Shown here: piece by piece, positions 1 to 7,964 of the stretch | Position numbering within the stretch: position 1 is the stretch's first letter | Layout: each line of letters begins with the position of its first letter | Origin: Vermiculatibacterium agrestimuris | GTDB taxonomy: Bacteria > Bacillota > Clostridia > Oscillospirales > Oscillospiraceae | Length of the DNA stretch: 64,000 nucleotides | Assembly (NCBI RefSeq): GCF_943193085.1 | Contig: NZ_CALPCU010000011.1 | Coordinates: forward strand, 8,962-72,961 | Reading direction: 5' to 3' | The notes under the pieces: generated by a model | What the model was told of the DNA's origin: nothing | What the model saw: the letters and a program-made list of their open reading frames with translations, nothing else | Databases searched by the model: none | Translations under genes and position numbers: made by a program

Positions 1-8
1 GGGAGGTC

Positions 9-818
9 ATGGTCAAGCTGGAGGAAAAGCTGCGCTCGGAGCCGGCCGGGGGGAAGAAACTCCGGCCATACACCCACAAGAGGCTGCCCTGGAAGGTGGG
101 GGATGTGCTCTCCCTGCGGTTGGGGCGGGAGTGTGAGCCATGGCGTGGCTCCACCTTTTGCTGGCCTTTTGACGACCTGTATACGGCGGTGCTGATCGTG
201 GATAGCTGGGAGGAGGACGCGGGGGACATCTACGATATCCCCGTGGTGGCGGTCTATGACTGGATGGGGGCGGAAGAGGCTGCCATGGAGGACCTGGCGG
301 TGATGCCCTTTCTCCGGGGGGACGACTGGTTTCGGGGAACGGAGGAGCATAAGCGGTATTTCCACTCTGTGGATCATCCTCTCCGGCAGGACTATTTATG
401 GAACGACCTGAAAAAGCTGGGGCATTTGGAACAGCTTCCCGCCTTTCCCCGGGAGGAGTGGGAGTACAGGAAGAAGACCACCCGCTGGGGAGTTATGGGA
501 GAAATGCTGATCATGGAGTGGGTCCTGCGGGGAAAACCCATCCCCCGCCGCTCCACATGGAATGATCGGTCGGCTGAGCGGGAGCGGGCCTGGATGCGGG
601 CCCGGACCTACTTCAAAAAGAATCTCGGCTTGCTGGAGCAGATGCGGGCGTTCATTTTTGAGGGAATGCCGGCGGAGGAGCTGGAAAGAAAAAAGCAGGA
701 GGAGTGGGAGATATTCCGGAAACGGTATTCCGACCCCATCCAGAGGGAAAGACTGTGGTCGGCCATCTTTGAGGGGGAGGAGCCGCCTTATCTGATCCAC
801 AGAGAAAAAGATTCATAA
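9..818 (+). CDS. Uncharacterised protein, start possibly outside the window
   Basis: I do not recognise this 269-residue product. It is soluble, rich in Trp, Arg and Glu, and has no signal peptide or membrane segment. Residues 27-70 read like a small beta-barrel opening (WKVGDVLSLRL, then YTAVLIVDSW). This loosely recalls Imm26-type immunity proteins, but I would not assign it. The C-terminal 90 residues are strongly charged and probably helical. The reading frame is open to the first base of the window. The GGGAGG before the ATG at 9 lies only two bases away, too close for normal initiation, so the true start may be upstream. Confidence 0.55.
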   Translation: MVKLEEKLRSEPAGGKKLRPYTHKRLPWKVGDVLSLRLGRECEPWRGSTFCWPFDDLYTAVLIVDSWEEDAGDIYDIPVVAVYDWMGAEEAAMEDLAVMPFLRGDDWFRGTEEHKRYFHSVDHPLRQDYLWNDLKKLGHLEQLPAFPREEWEYRKKTTRWGVMGEMLIMEWVLRGKPIPRRSTWNDRSAERERAWMRARTYFKKNLGLLEQMRAFIFEGMPAEELERKKQEEWEIFRKRYSDPIQRERLWSAIFEGEEPPYLIHREKDS

Positions 819-846
819 AATTTTTATCTCCTCCTATGGGAAACTG

Positions 847-855
847 TGGTATGAT
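847..855 (+). promoter_or_regulatory. Extended -10 promoter before the small membrane exporter gene
   Basis: TGG followed by TATGAT forms an extended -10 element about 31 bases before the TTG start at 886. There is no good -35 at the usual spacing (TCTCCT at 827-832), which is acceptable for an extended -10 promoter. Called by eye. Confidence 0.45.
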
Positions 856-885
856 AGAGGAAACGCAAAAGAGGAGGGGGATTCC

Positions 886-1386
886 TTGGATCTTTTGAAT
901 TGGCTGGAGACCACCATGGGGGGCGAATTTATCTTCACCCTCCTGGTGTCCATGATCCCCATTATTGAGCTTCGGGTGGGGATCCCCTTCGGAGTGGGCC
1001 TTGGCCTTCCATATCCGGTGGCCTTCACCGCCGCCGTCATCGGCAACATCCTGCCCGCCCCCTTCATCATCATCTATATCCGCCGCATCTTTCAGTGGCT
1101 GCGCGCCCACTTTCCCAGGCTGGACGGCATGGTTGACGCGCTGGAGCGGAAGGCCCACCTGAAAGGGAACAAGGTCAGCCGCTATAAATATCTGGGCCTG
1201 CTGCTCTTTGTGGGCATCCCCCTGCCGGGGACGGGGGCCTGGACAGGGGCGCTGGCCGCCGCCTTTTTGGATATGCCGCTGCGAAAGGCCATGCCCTCCA
1301 TCGTCCTGGGCGTCATCCTGGCCGGGTGCATCATGACCGGACTGACCCATCTGGGCTTTGATCTTTTTGCCACTGTTATGGCCTGA
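886..1386 (+). CDS. Small multidrug export (Sm_multidrug_ex, COG2426) family membrane protein
   Basis: This 166-residue integral membrane protein has about four hydrophobic segments. Its N-terminal signature (SMIPIIELRVGIPFGVG) and later VGIPLPGTGAWTGALAA are typical of the COG2426 family of putative small exporters. Substrate and mechanism are not established for the family, so the export role is only the family name. The start is TTG at 886, seven to ten bases after a strong GAGGAGGGGG (871-880). It follows its own extended -10 promoter and is probably monocistronic or read into the next small gene. Confidence 0.8.
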   Translation: MDLLNWLETTMGGEFIFTLLVSMIPIIELRVGIPFGVGLGLPYPVAFTAAVIGNILPAPFIIIYIRRIFQWLRAHFPRLDGMVDALERKAHLKGNKVSRYKYLGLLLFVGIPLPGTGAWTGALAAAFLDMPLRKAMPSIVLGVILAGCIMTGLTHLGFDLFATVMA

Positions 1387-1436
1387 ATGACACCTTTTTC
1401 ACCTCTCCTCCGTAAACTGGGGAGAGGTGAAGCAAT

Positions 1437-1778
1437 ATGCGGGCAATTTTGGAAGTAGTTTTATCCCTTTTGGCGGTAATGGGCCTTTTGAGCCTGGGCT
1501 GGCTGACCTTCGGCCATCTGCTGACTCCGGCGGGAACGGGCCGCTGCTGCGTGGTCATCCCCGCCCAGGGGGCGGGGAACGGTCTGGAGCAGGCCGTCAC
1601 CGGGATGCTCTGGCTCCGGGCCGGCGGACTCATGAACGCCCCCATCCTGGTGGCGGACTGCGGGTTGGACGAGGAGGGGAGGGCGGTGGCCGCTGCTCTC
1701 TGCCTTCGGGAGCCGGAGATCGGCCTGTGCCCAGCGTCGGAGCTTTCAGTTTACATAAAACAAATCCCGGAGGGATAA
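1437..1778 (+). CDS. Small single-pass membrane protein of unknown function
   Basis: This 113-residue protein opens with a hydrophobic stretch (ILEVVLSLLAVMGLLSLGWLTF is split here by position, residues 4-25) that acts as a signal anchor. A roughly 85-residue Cys-containing domain follows. GGAGAGGTG at 1420-1428 sits eight bases before the ATG, which supports it as a real gene. A longer open frame that enters recD2 overlaps it but has low-complexity Gly/Arg shadow sequence. The gene ends 29 bases before recD2 and is probably cotranscribed with it. Function unknown. Confidence 0.65.
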   Translation: MRAILEVVLSLLAVMGLLSLGWLTFGHLLTPAGTGRCCVVIPAQGAGNGLEQAVTGMLWLRAGGLMNAPILVADCGLDEEGRAVAAALCLREPEIGLCPASELSVYIKQIPEG

Positions 1779-1807
1779 CAGCCCTGTCCACGAAAGAAGG
1801 TGCCCCC

Positions 1808-4018
1808 ATGGATGAATTTCCCAACTGCATAGAGGGCGCCGTGGACACGGTGATCTATCAAAATGAGGAGAACGGCTACACCGTCCTCAAGCTGGACGTG
1901 GGGGAGGAGGAGTGCGTCACCGTAGTGGGCTGCATGCCCGGAGTGGCGCCCGGCGAGAGCCTGTGGGCGCAGGGCCAGTGGATGCGCCACCCCTCCTACG
2001 GGTCTCAATTCAAGGCGGAGGTGGCCCGCCGGGGCATGCCCCAGGGGGAAAAGGCGATCTTTGACTATCTGGCCTCCGGGGTGGTAAGGGGCGTCGGTAT
2101 AGCCACGGCCCGGCGCATGGTGGAGGAGTTCGGGGACGCCGCTCTGGAGGTGCTGGAGCGCACGCCGGAAAAGCTCACCGCCATCAAGGGCATCACCAAA
2201 AAGCGGGCGGAGTCCATGGGGGAGGCATTCCGTCTCCAGATGGGCATGCGCCGGCTGCTGGACTTTCTCTCGGAGCACGGCCTGCCCCCACAGTTGGGCA
2301 TGCCGCTGTACCGCCGCTTTGGCGACCGGGCCCGGGAGGCGGTGGAGGCCGACCCCTACCTGCTGACGGAGGGGGAGCTCTCCGTCCCCTTTGCCCAGGC
2401 CGATCAGCTTGCCATGGAGCTGGGCTTTGCGGAGGATCATCCCCAGCGGGTGATGGCGGGGCTCCTTTTTGTACTGACCCACAATTTGGACAACGGCCAC
2501 ACCTTTCTGCCCCGGCAGAAGCTGCTGGGGGCGGCTCAGGCGCTTACGGGAGTGGGTGACCCAGAGACGCTGACGGCGGGCCTGGATATGCTGGAGGCCG
2601 CCGGGAAGGTGACGATGGATCAGGTGGCGGGGGAGGATGCCTGCTACCTCACGGCGCTCTGGGAGGCGGAGACTCATGTGGCCCAGCGTATTGCCGCAAT
2701 GAGCCAAAACGAGCTCTACTGTCCCGACCACCTGGACGCTGTCATCGACCGCATCCAGGCCCAGCAGGGGATCACTTATGCCTCCCAGCAGCGGCAGGCG
2801 GTGGAGCTGGCCGCCCAGCGGCAGGTGATGCTCCTCACCGGCGGCCCCGGCACCGGAAAAACCACCTCCCTGCGGGGGGTGCTTTCCCTTTTCGAGGCTC
2901 TGGGGCTGGAGACCGCCCTCGCCGCCCCCACCGGCCGGGCGGCCAAGCGTCTGGGAGAGCTCTGCCAGGCCGAGGGAACCACTATCCACCGGCTGCTGGA
3001 GACCCGCTTTGACCCCAAGACGGGCCAGTTGGTCTTTGCCCATAAGGAGGACGACCCGCTGAAGGTGGACGCGGTGATCGTGGACGAGACCTCGATGGTT
3101 GACATAACTTTAATGTCGGCCCTTCTCTCCGCCCTGCGGGAGGAGTGCCGCCTGGTACTGGTAGGAGACCCGGATCAGCTTCCTTCCGTAGGGGCGGGAA
3201 ATTTGCTTTCTGATTTGATCCGCAGCGGAGAAGTGCCGATGGTGAGGTTGACAGAAGTTTTCCGCCAGGCGGCGCAGAGCGCCATCATCCGCACCGCCCA
3301 TCAGGTGAACCAGGGGGTGGCTCCGGTATTGAAAAACGACAGTACCCAGGATGTGTTTTTCCTTCGCCGGCCGGATCCCGCCCTGGCGGAGGAGACCATC
3401 GTGGATCTGGTGGGCAGGCGCCTGCCGGAGAACATGGGCATCCCCGCCCACCAGATACAAGTCCTGTCCCCCACCCGGAAGTACGCCGGCGGCACCGCCA
3501 GCCTGAACAAGGCCCTTCAGCAGGCGCTGAATCCGCCGGCGGAGGACAAGGGGGAGCGGAAGTTCGGCCCTTATATCTTCCGTCAGGGAGACCGGGTCAT
3601 GCAGGTGAAGAATAACTACGACGTACTCTGGAAGACTCCCGACGGCCTGGAGATGGGCATGGGGGTCTTCAATGGGGATGTGGGTCATATATTGGAGGTG
3701 GACAACCGCCGGGAGATCGTGACGGTGGACTTTGAGGGCCACATCGTGGAGTACTCCCCCGATATGCTGGGAGAGCTGGAGCCCGCCTACGCGATGACCG
3801 TGCACAAGTCCCAGGGCAGCGAGTACCGGGCGGTGGTGCTCACTGCGCTGGATACCGCCCCCCGGCTGCTCATCCGGGGCGTGCTCTATACCGCCATCAC
3901 CCGGGCCAGAGAGCTGCTGGTGATCGTGGGCGAGGAGGAGGTCGTCGCCCGGATGACCGCCAACAACCGCCAGTCCAGGCGGTACTCCGGCCTGCGCTGG
4001 CGCCTGGCGGAGGAATAA
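1808..4018 (+). CDS. recD2: RecD2-type ATP-dependent DNA helicase
   Basis: RecD2 is a 5'-3' superfamily 1B helicase found in bacteria without relying on RecBC, and it acts in DNA repair and fork processing. The 736-residue product has the N-terminal OB-like region (residues 1-80), helix-hairpin-helix segments (about 95-200) and then the motor. Walker A GGPGTGKTT has its Lys at 351. Walker B is VIVDETSMVD, followed by LVGDPDQLPSVGAG, TEVFRQA, and near the C terminus VHKSQGSEY and YTAITRA. I chose ATG 1808 because MDEFPNCIEGAV matches the family N terminus and AAGAAGGTG precedes it. The in-frame upstream extension to 1427 is shadow sequence over the preceding gene. Confidence 0.95.
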   Translation: MDEFPNCIEGAVDTVIYQNEENGYTVLKLDVGEEECVTVVGCMPGVAPGESLWAQGQWMRHPSYGSQFKAEVARRGMPQGEKAIFDYLASGVVRGVGIATARRMVEEFGDAALEVLERTPEKLTAIKGITKKRAESMGEAFRLQMGMRRLLDFLSEHGLPPQLGMPLYRRFGDRAREAVEADPYLLTEGELSVPFAQADQLAMELGFAEDHPQRVMAGLLFVLTHNLDNGHTFLPRQKLLGAAQALTGVGDPETLTAGLDMLEAAGKVTMDQVAGEDACYLTALWEAETHVAQRIAAMSQNELYCPDHLDAVIDRIQAQQGITYASQQRQAVELAAQRQVMLLTGGPGTGKTTSLRGVLSLFEALGLETALAAPTGRAAKRLGELCQAEGTTIHRLLETRFDPKTGQLVFAHKEDDPLKVDAVIVDETSMVDITLMSALLSALREECRLVLVGDPDQLPSVGAGNLLSDLIRSGEVPMVRLTEVFRQAAQSAIIRTAHQVNQGVAPVLKNDSTQDVFFLRRPDPALAEETIVDLVGRRLPENMGIPAHQIQVLSPTRKYAGGTASLNKALQQALNPPAEDKGERKFGPYIFRQGDRVMQVKNNYDVLWKTPDGLEMGMGVFNGDVGHILEVDNRREIVTVDFEGHIVEYSPDMLGELEPAYAMTVHKSQGSEYRAVVLTALDTAPRLLIRGVLYTAITRARELLVIVGEEEVVARMTANNRQSRRYSGLRWRLAEE

Positions 4019-4029
4019 AGGATATTAAA

Positions 4030-4065
4030 ACAAGGAGAGCCTGCCTTACGGCAGGCTCTCCTTGT
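4030..4065 (+). terminator. Perfect 16-bp inverted repeat after recD2
   Basis: ACAAGGAGAGCCTGCC at 4030-4045 and its exact complement at 4050-4065 flank a TTAC loop. No long T run follows on the plus strand, but an AAAA tract precedes it. It is probably a transcription end for recD2, perhaps acting in both directions. Confidence 0.7.
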
Positions 4066-4100
4066 ATGTTTGGATGGGTAAAAGAATCATTGTTCAAATT

Positions 4101-4129
4101 TTGACAAAGTGTCCGCTGTGTGATACAGT
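4101..4129 (+). promoter_or_regulatory. Sigma-A promoter for the XRE regulator operon
   Basis: TTGACA at 4101-4106, a 17-base spacer and TACAGT at 4124-4129, with TGA directly upstream as an extended -10. Transcription should begin near 4136, leaving a leader of about 110 bases. Confidence 0.7.
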
Positions 4130-4167
4130 GAATGAATCGACCTATCAAAAATTTGTGCAAAAAGCCC

Positions 4168-4216
4168 CGCGCAACTAAAAATTGCGCGAATGTAAACCGA
4201 AAGCGGTTTATTTTTT
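4168..4216 (+). promoter_or_regulatory. Two leader hairpins ending in a T run (possible attenuator)
   Basis: Hairpin one is CGCGCAA (4168-4174) with TTGCGCG (4182-4188). Hairpin two is TAAACCG (4193-4199) with CGGTTTA (4204-4210) around an AAAG loop, directly followed by TTTTTT (4211-4216). The second has the form of a short intrinsic terminator inside the leader of the XRE gene. The stem is only 7 bp, so efficiency is uncertain. Confidence 0.45.
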
Positions 4217-4249
4217 GCGGCAATCAAACTAAAATCGGAGATGAAAAGG

Positions 4250-4693
4250 ATGAATTTGGCAGAAAGGCTTGTTTCCCTGCGCAGACAAAACGGACTGACG
4301 CAATTGCAGTTAGCGGAGAAAATGGACGTCTCCCGGCAAGCCGTCTCTCGATGGGAAAAGGGCGAGGCGGTCCCTTCTACTGAAAATTTAAAGTATCTGA
4401 GCGAGCTATATCACGTTACGCTTGATTACTTACTGAGTGACTCTGCGTCGGAGACAGAGGCAGAAGGAAGCGCAAGAACTGAAGAGATCAAAAGAGGCCG
4501 CGCAGGGCGCCGGAAAACGGCGGCTGCGATTTTTCTCGGCGTGATCGTGCTCCTTTCTATCGTGTTTTTATTTGTGAAGCATACCGGCGGGCCGGTCAAA
4601 AATGAGGAGAGCCCCAGACCCATCAGCGATTTGGAACAGCAGGAGGTACTGCCCCAGGAAGAGGAAGAGGAGTTTTCTATCGAAGGCTGGTAA
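4250..4693 (+). CDS. Membrane-tethered XRE-family transcriptional regulator
   Basis: A Cro/C1-type helix-turn-helix fills residues 1-60 (MDVSRQAVSRWEKGEAVPS is the recognition region). A charged linker, one transmembrane segment at about residues 88-107 and an acidic C-terminal tail follow. The DNA-binding end would be cytoplasmic and the Glu-rich tail extracytoplasmic. I chose ATG 4250 (147 residues) because GGAG ends nine bases before it; the ATG at 4241 touches the same GGAG. The gene heads a run of secreted and small membrane proteins, so it may sense a surface state. That role is inference. Confidence 0.8.
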   Translation: MNLAERLVSLRRQNGLTQLQLAEKMDVSRQAVSRWEKGEAVPSTENLKYLSELYHVTLDYLLSDSASETEAEGSARTEEIKRGRAGRRKTAAAIFLGVIVLLSIVFLFVKHTGGPVKNEESPRPISDLEQQEVLPQEEEEEFSIEGW

Positions 4694-4717
4694 GAACTGG
4701 GGAAAGGGGGTGAGAAT

Positions 4718-5131
4718 ATGAAACTGAAGAGAGCTTTGGGCGTTGCGTTGGCTTGTGCCGTCATGGTAAATTGTTTTTGCCTTCCTGTGACAGCGGCAAA
4801 CACACAGGCGGAGCCCGCCGCCTTCTCCATCGACATGCAGCGGGCATCCGGGAAATTCAGCATGACCGTTTCCGCAAACAAATTGAGAAGAGCCAACAGC
4901 AGCTTTTCCCTGGATGCGGGAGAAGTGGTGACCATCAACGCAAGCTATGCCCCCTCCTCGGCCAGCGTGGATTTTGGTCTGATCGATTCTGATAATGTCT
5001 TCCACTTTGTGACCGCGACAAACGGAAGCGTCAATCAGGGCATCGAGATCGAAAAGCGCGGCCAGTATACCCTGGCAGTCCGCAACAATTCTTCGTCGGA
5101 GATCGAAGTGTCCGGGTTCGTGAGCTACTAA
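4718..5131 (+). CDS. Small secreted protein of unknown function
   Basis: The first 27 residues form a clear Sec signal peptide (Lys-Arg start, hydrophobic core, cleavage near VTAA). The mature part is about 110 residues, Ser-rich, and predicted by eye to be mostly beta. It contains LDAGEVVTINASYAPSS, which resembles LENGQEVTIGVRYEPAA in the next gene. The two may therefore be distant relatives. GGGGGTGAG before the ATG gives a good ribosome site. It lies 24 bases after the XRE gene and is probably cotranscribed. No lipobox or sortase motif is visible. Confidence 0.7.
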   Translation: MKLKRALGVALACAVMVNCFCLPVTAANTQAEPAAFSIDMQRASGKFSMTVSANKLRRANSSFSLDAGEVVTINASYAPSSASVDFGLIDSDNVFHFVTATNGSVNQGIEIEKRGQYTLAVRNNSSSEIEVSGFVSY

Positions 5132-5179
5132 GTTTCGGTCACAAAGATTTGACAAAAGAAAGAAAAGGAGTGTATCATA

Positions 5180-5737
5180 ATGAAGAAACGTTTGGTAAGC
5201 ATGCTCCTGGCCCTGGCCATGTGTATGGGCCTGGCAGTCCCGGCGGTTGCGGTGGATGTGAATTCCTCTTCGACTGTTGCATCCGAACTATCTGTTAGTG
5301 CTAATGAAATTGATATGTCGATGCCATATCACTATAGCAAGACTTTTCTTGAAAATGGTCAAGAAGTAACAATTGGGGTGCGGTATGAACCGGCAGCGCA
5401 AACGCGTTCGGGAAGCAAATCAGATCCAGCCTCAGAAGGCGTATGGACTTCGTATTATAATAGTCCTATTCTTAGTATGAGCTATAAATATGATTTGGAA
5501 AAGTCGGGTTCACACTGGAAAGTGTCCAATGCGAGGGATCATCGTTATAGCGCAATTGGCTATTCTACTTCAAATCCGTCCTTAAAAATTGCTCGGTCGA
5601 TATCAACTGCAAGTTTTCCGGCTGAAATTAATGCGAGCGTACAGTATACGCTAATTACAGATTTGCTCTTTACATCTACAGGGGTTGTTAATACGACGGT
5701 TTCTGATGATGGAATCGTAACGGTATCTTGGAACTAA
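5180..5737 (+). CDS. Secreted protein of unknown function with AT-rich coding
   Basis: The 185-residue product starts with a signal peptide (LVSMLLALAMCMGLAVPAVA, cleavage near residue 25). The mature part is rich in Ser, Tyr and Thr and looks like a beta-sandwich. It shares a G-E/Q-x-V-T-I-x3-Y-x-P motif with the preceding secreted protein. From about 5290 the codons are much richer in A and T than in neighbouring genes, suggesting recent acquisition or relaxed selection. AAAAGGAG at 5163-5170 serves as ribosome site. Its stop overlaps the start of the next small gene (TAATG). Confidence 0.7.
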   Translation: MKKRLVSMLLALAMCMGLAVPAVAVDVNSSSTVASELSVSANEIDMSMPYHYSKTFLENGQEVTIGVRYEPAAQTRSGSKSDPASEGVWTSYYNSPILSMSYKYDLEKSGSHWKVSNARDHRYSAIGYSTSNPSLKIARSISTASFPAEINASVQYTLITDLLFTSTGVVNTTVSDDGIVTVSWN

Positions 5738-5826
5738 TGGATACATTGACGGTCGTGCTGCCGCTTTTTTGTGCTGCGGTAGCGATAGCAGTTTACTTAA
5801 TTTATAAAAAAATCCGGCGCAAATAG
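5737..5826 (+). CDS. 29-residue membrane peptide, translationally coupled
   Basis: The ATG shares its A with the stop codon of the preceding gene (TAATG). The product is 29 residues: a hydrophobic segment of about 20 residues (TVVLPLFCAAVAIAVYLIYK) and then a basic tail KKIRRK. This is a single-pass helix with a positive-inside C terminus. No independent Shine-Dalgarno is visible, which fits termination-reinitiation coupling. The layout suggests it works with the secreted protein upstream. It is too short for most gene finders. Function unknown. Confidence 0.5.
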   Translation: MDTLTVVLPLFCAAVAIAVYLIYKKIRRK

Positions 5827-5901
5827 AGTACAGAGGTGAGCAGACATGGGGACAGTCCTTTTGTCCGGCGGCACATTCTAATATTTCAGGGGTGAAGTTC
5901 A

Positions 5902-5991
5902 ATGAAACGCATTTGTTCCGTACTGGCAGCGATAGCTCTGTGTGTCACGCTGGTTCCCTCCGCTTTGGCGGAGAAGCGTATGAGCAGATAG
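5902..5991 (+). pseudogene. Signal-peptide stump, probable remnant of a secreted protein gene
   Basis: AGGGGTGAAG precedes an ATG that encodes a standard signal peptide (MKRICSVLAAIALCVTLVPS, then ALA). It stops after only six more residues (EKRMSR). A secreted six-residue product is possible but unlikely. I read it as the 5' end of a secreted-protein gene whose mature part has been lost. It has the same style as the two neighbouring secreted genes. The alternative is a tiny secreted signalling peptide. Confidence 0.4.
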
Positions 5992-6047
5992 AGGGACCGT
6001 CCCTCTGTCCTCTCCTGTCCTACAAAATATAATAGGGAGGGTCAACG

Positions 6048-7796
6048 ATGAAACGGATATACAGATTTTTGTCTGCCTGTCTCTGTGCCGCGCTGGCCTG
6101 TTGCTGGACGCTGGCATTCGCCGCGGGGGAGCAGACGGTCCACGCCGACATCCGTTCCCCGTGGTGGGTCATTGTCAAGGGGACGCAGGCGGGCTTTGTG
6201 GATGACCAGCAGGGACGGCGGGAAGCCATTGCCTATGAGAACATGGTATATATCCCCCTGGCGACGGTGGGACTTTGGATGGGGGCGGACGCCCGGTGGG
6301 ATGCCGATACAAACGCGGTGACGATCACCTCCAACGCGGCGGAGCCCGTTTACTACCGGCCCAAGGATCTTGATTTTGACCGCTTGGATCTGAAGCGGCC
6401 GGAGGGGGACGAGCAATATCAGCTGGACATGAAAAACGGGATCGATGTGCTCCTGTGCCCGGATGTCACCGTAACCGTTGATGGCCAGATCAAGACCTTT
6501 GTCTCCGACGGGGGAACGCCGCTGTGTCCCCTCCTGTTCCGTGAGTGTATCTACCTTCCTGTCAGCGGCGCGGCCCAGCTGCTGGGGTTAAAGGCCCTGT
6601 GGCTGGAGCAGTGGAACACCGTGGATGTCTATGACCCGGACGCACTGGAGGCCATTGGCACATACGTCACCGCCCTGCGCGGCCACCTGGACGATGTGCG
6701 CATGCTGCTGGAGAAGAATTATGCCCTTGACTCCGACGAGGAATTCGTGGAATACATGGGGCAGATCCGGGCGTCAGTTCAGGCGATACAAAGTCTGCCG
6801 GAACCGCCTGATATGACGTGGTATCTGGATGCGGTGTCCTTCTATACGCAACATCTCCTGTCTGACGACATAGAGCCCTATTTGCCGCTGAATGCCATTG
6901 CTTCTGATTCCCCCTATATAAACGATTTTTGGAAAAGATCTCCGGACTCAAAATGGCGGATGATCAAGGAGACATTGATATCCAAGCCCAAAGATGTGAC
7001 CTCCAATTTTTTGAGCCTGGAGAAGATCTGTACGCAGTGCGAGGACCTCTTGTCCTGCGCCGGGACGAATGTGTTCTTCTGTCCCGACCCCGGCGCGGGG
7101 GAGGTGGAGACGCCGGCCATCCAGCCCGGAGAAGTTGTCGTTGTCGATCCGACTCGCTTCACCGATTCGGCAAGCATTGCCAACTGGGACGCAGTGAGTA
7201 CCCTGTGCGGGCTGGGCGTCATTTCAGGCAAGGAAAACGGATGCTTTGACCCCGGCGGTACCGTGACCCGGGCCGAGGCCGCCAAGATGATCGTTCTGAT
7301 GAGTACCGGCGGCAGGGAGCCTGACATTCCCGCCGACCCGGTGCCCCTCTTTTCCGACATCCACGGACACTGGGCCGAGGGGTATATCAACTTTGGCTCC
7401 ATGTTCAACATTCTCGATGGGGGCGGGGACGGTAGCTTTGACCCCGACGGGGAGGTCACCGGTATCCAGTTTGCCAAGCTGTGCCTGGGCATGCTGGGCT
7501 ACGACCCGGCGGTTTACCAATTGACGGGGAGCGCCTGGGCCAGCCATGTCGACGCGCTGGTCCGCCATACCGTCCCCGACCTGTATGAGGAACTTGAGGC
7601 GGTGGATATGAACGCCCCGATCTCCAGAGAGAATGCCGCCCAGATGCTCTATAATGCCCTGGGGTGCTATTCCAATATGCGGACCTTTTCCGAGTCGGGG
7701 AGGATCTGGGAATATAAGCCCAGCGACAGGACCTTCCTTCAGGAGTATTTTCAGATAGAGACTCTGCCGGAGGTCCCCGCCCAGCCGGGGAAATAA
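6048..7796 (+). CDS. S-layer-homology protein with copper-amine-oxidase-N-like domains
   Basis: This 582-residue exported protein has a signal peptide (residues 1-26, cleavage near AFAA). Two segments resemble the copper amine oxidase N-terminal domain repeats common in clostridial surface proteins: about 38-95 (YIPLATVGLWMGADARWD) and 125-190 (YLPVSGAAQLLGLKALW). A helical middle region follows. About 370-540 holds SLH-type repeats (GVISGKENGCFDPGGTVTRA, then HWAEGYINFG). SLH modules bind pyruvylated wall polymers, so it should sit on the cell surface. GGGAGGG precedes the ATG. It closes the accessory surface cluster. Confidence 0.8.
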   Translation: MKRIYRFLSACLCAALACCWTLAFAAGEQTVHADIRSPWWVIVKGTQAGFVDDQQGRREAIAYENMVYIPLATVGLWMGADARWDADTNAVTITSNAAEPVYYRPKDLDFDRLDLKRPEGDEQYQLDMKNGIDVLLCPDVTVTVDGQIKTFVSDGGTPLCPLLFRECIYLPVSGAAQLLGLKALWLEQWNTVDVYDPDALEAIGTYVTALRGHLDDVRMLLEKNYALDSDEEFVEYMGQIRASVQAIQSLPEPPDMTWYLDAVSFYTQHLLSDDIEPYLPLNAIASDSPYINDFWKRSPDSKWRMIKETLISKPKDVTSNFLSLEKICTQCEDLLSCAGTNVFFCPDPGAGEVETPAIQPGEVVVVDPTRFTDSASIANWDAVSTLCGLGVISGKENGCFDPGGTVTRAEAAKMIVLMSTGGREPDIPADPVPLFSDIHGHWAEGYINFGSMFNILDGGGDGSFDPDGEVTGIQFAKLCLGMLGYDPAVYQLTGSAWASHVDALVRHTVPDLYEELEAVDMNAPISRENAAQMLYNALGCYSNMRTFSESGRIWEYKPSDRTFLQEYFQIETLPEVPAQPGK

Positions 7797-7896
7797 ACGG
7801 GCGGGAAGAGTGGATAGAGGACGGGGCGGTTCTTTTTGGCAAGACGCAAGAACCGTCTCTCTGTTCCGCGCCTGCCTTTAAATAAGGATCAAAAAA

Positions 7897-7939
7897 CAGC
7901 CCAAACCACACACAATTTGTGCGGTTTGGGCTGCTTTTT
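7897..7939 (+). terminator. Intrinsic terminator after the SLH gene
   Basis: CAGCCCAAACC (7897-7907) pairs with GGTTTGGGCTG (7923-7933), and TTTTT follows at 7935-7939. An A run on the 5' side means it could also stop minus-strand transcription. A weaker 8-bp hairpin (7827-7834 with 7848-7855) lies upstream. Confidence 0.8.
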
Positions 7940-7964
7940 ACCCAAATTTCGGCGGTGGGAATAC

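Noticed and set aside
1427..1807. N-terminal extension of RecD2 by 127 codons
   Set aside because: It is Gly/Arg/Pro-rich shadow sequence over a better-supported small membrane protein gene (1437-1778), and ATG 1808 begins at the family N terminus with a ribosome site.
5149..5178. TTGACA with TATCAT at 18-base spacing before the AT-rich secreted gene
   Set aside because: The start would fall at or beyond the ATG at 5180 and the ribosome site lies in the spacer, so it is probably chance in an A-rich stretch.
6028..6033. TATAAT just before the SLH protein gene
   Set aside because: No -35 at the right distance, and transcription would begin inside the ribosome site.
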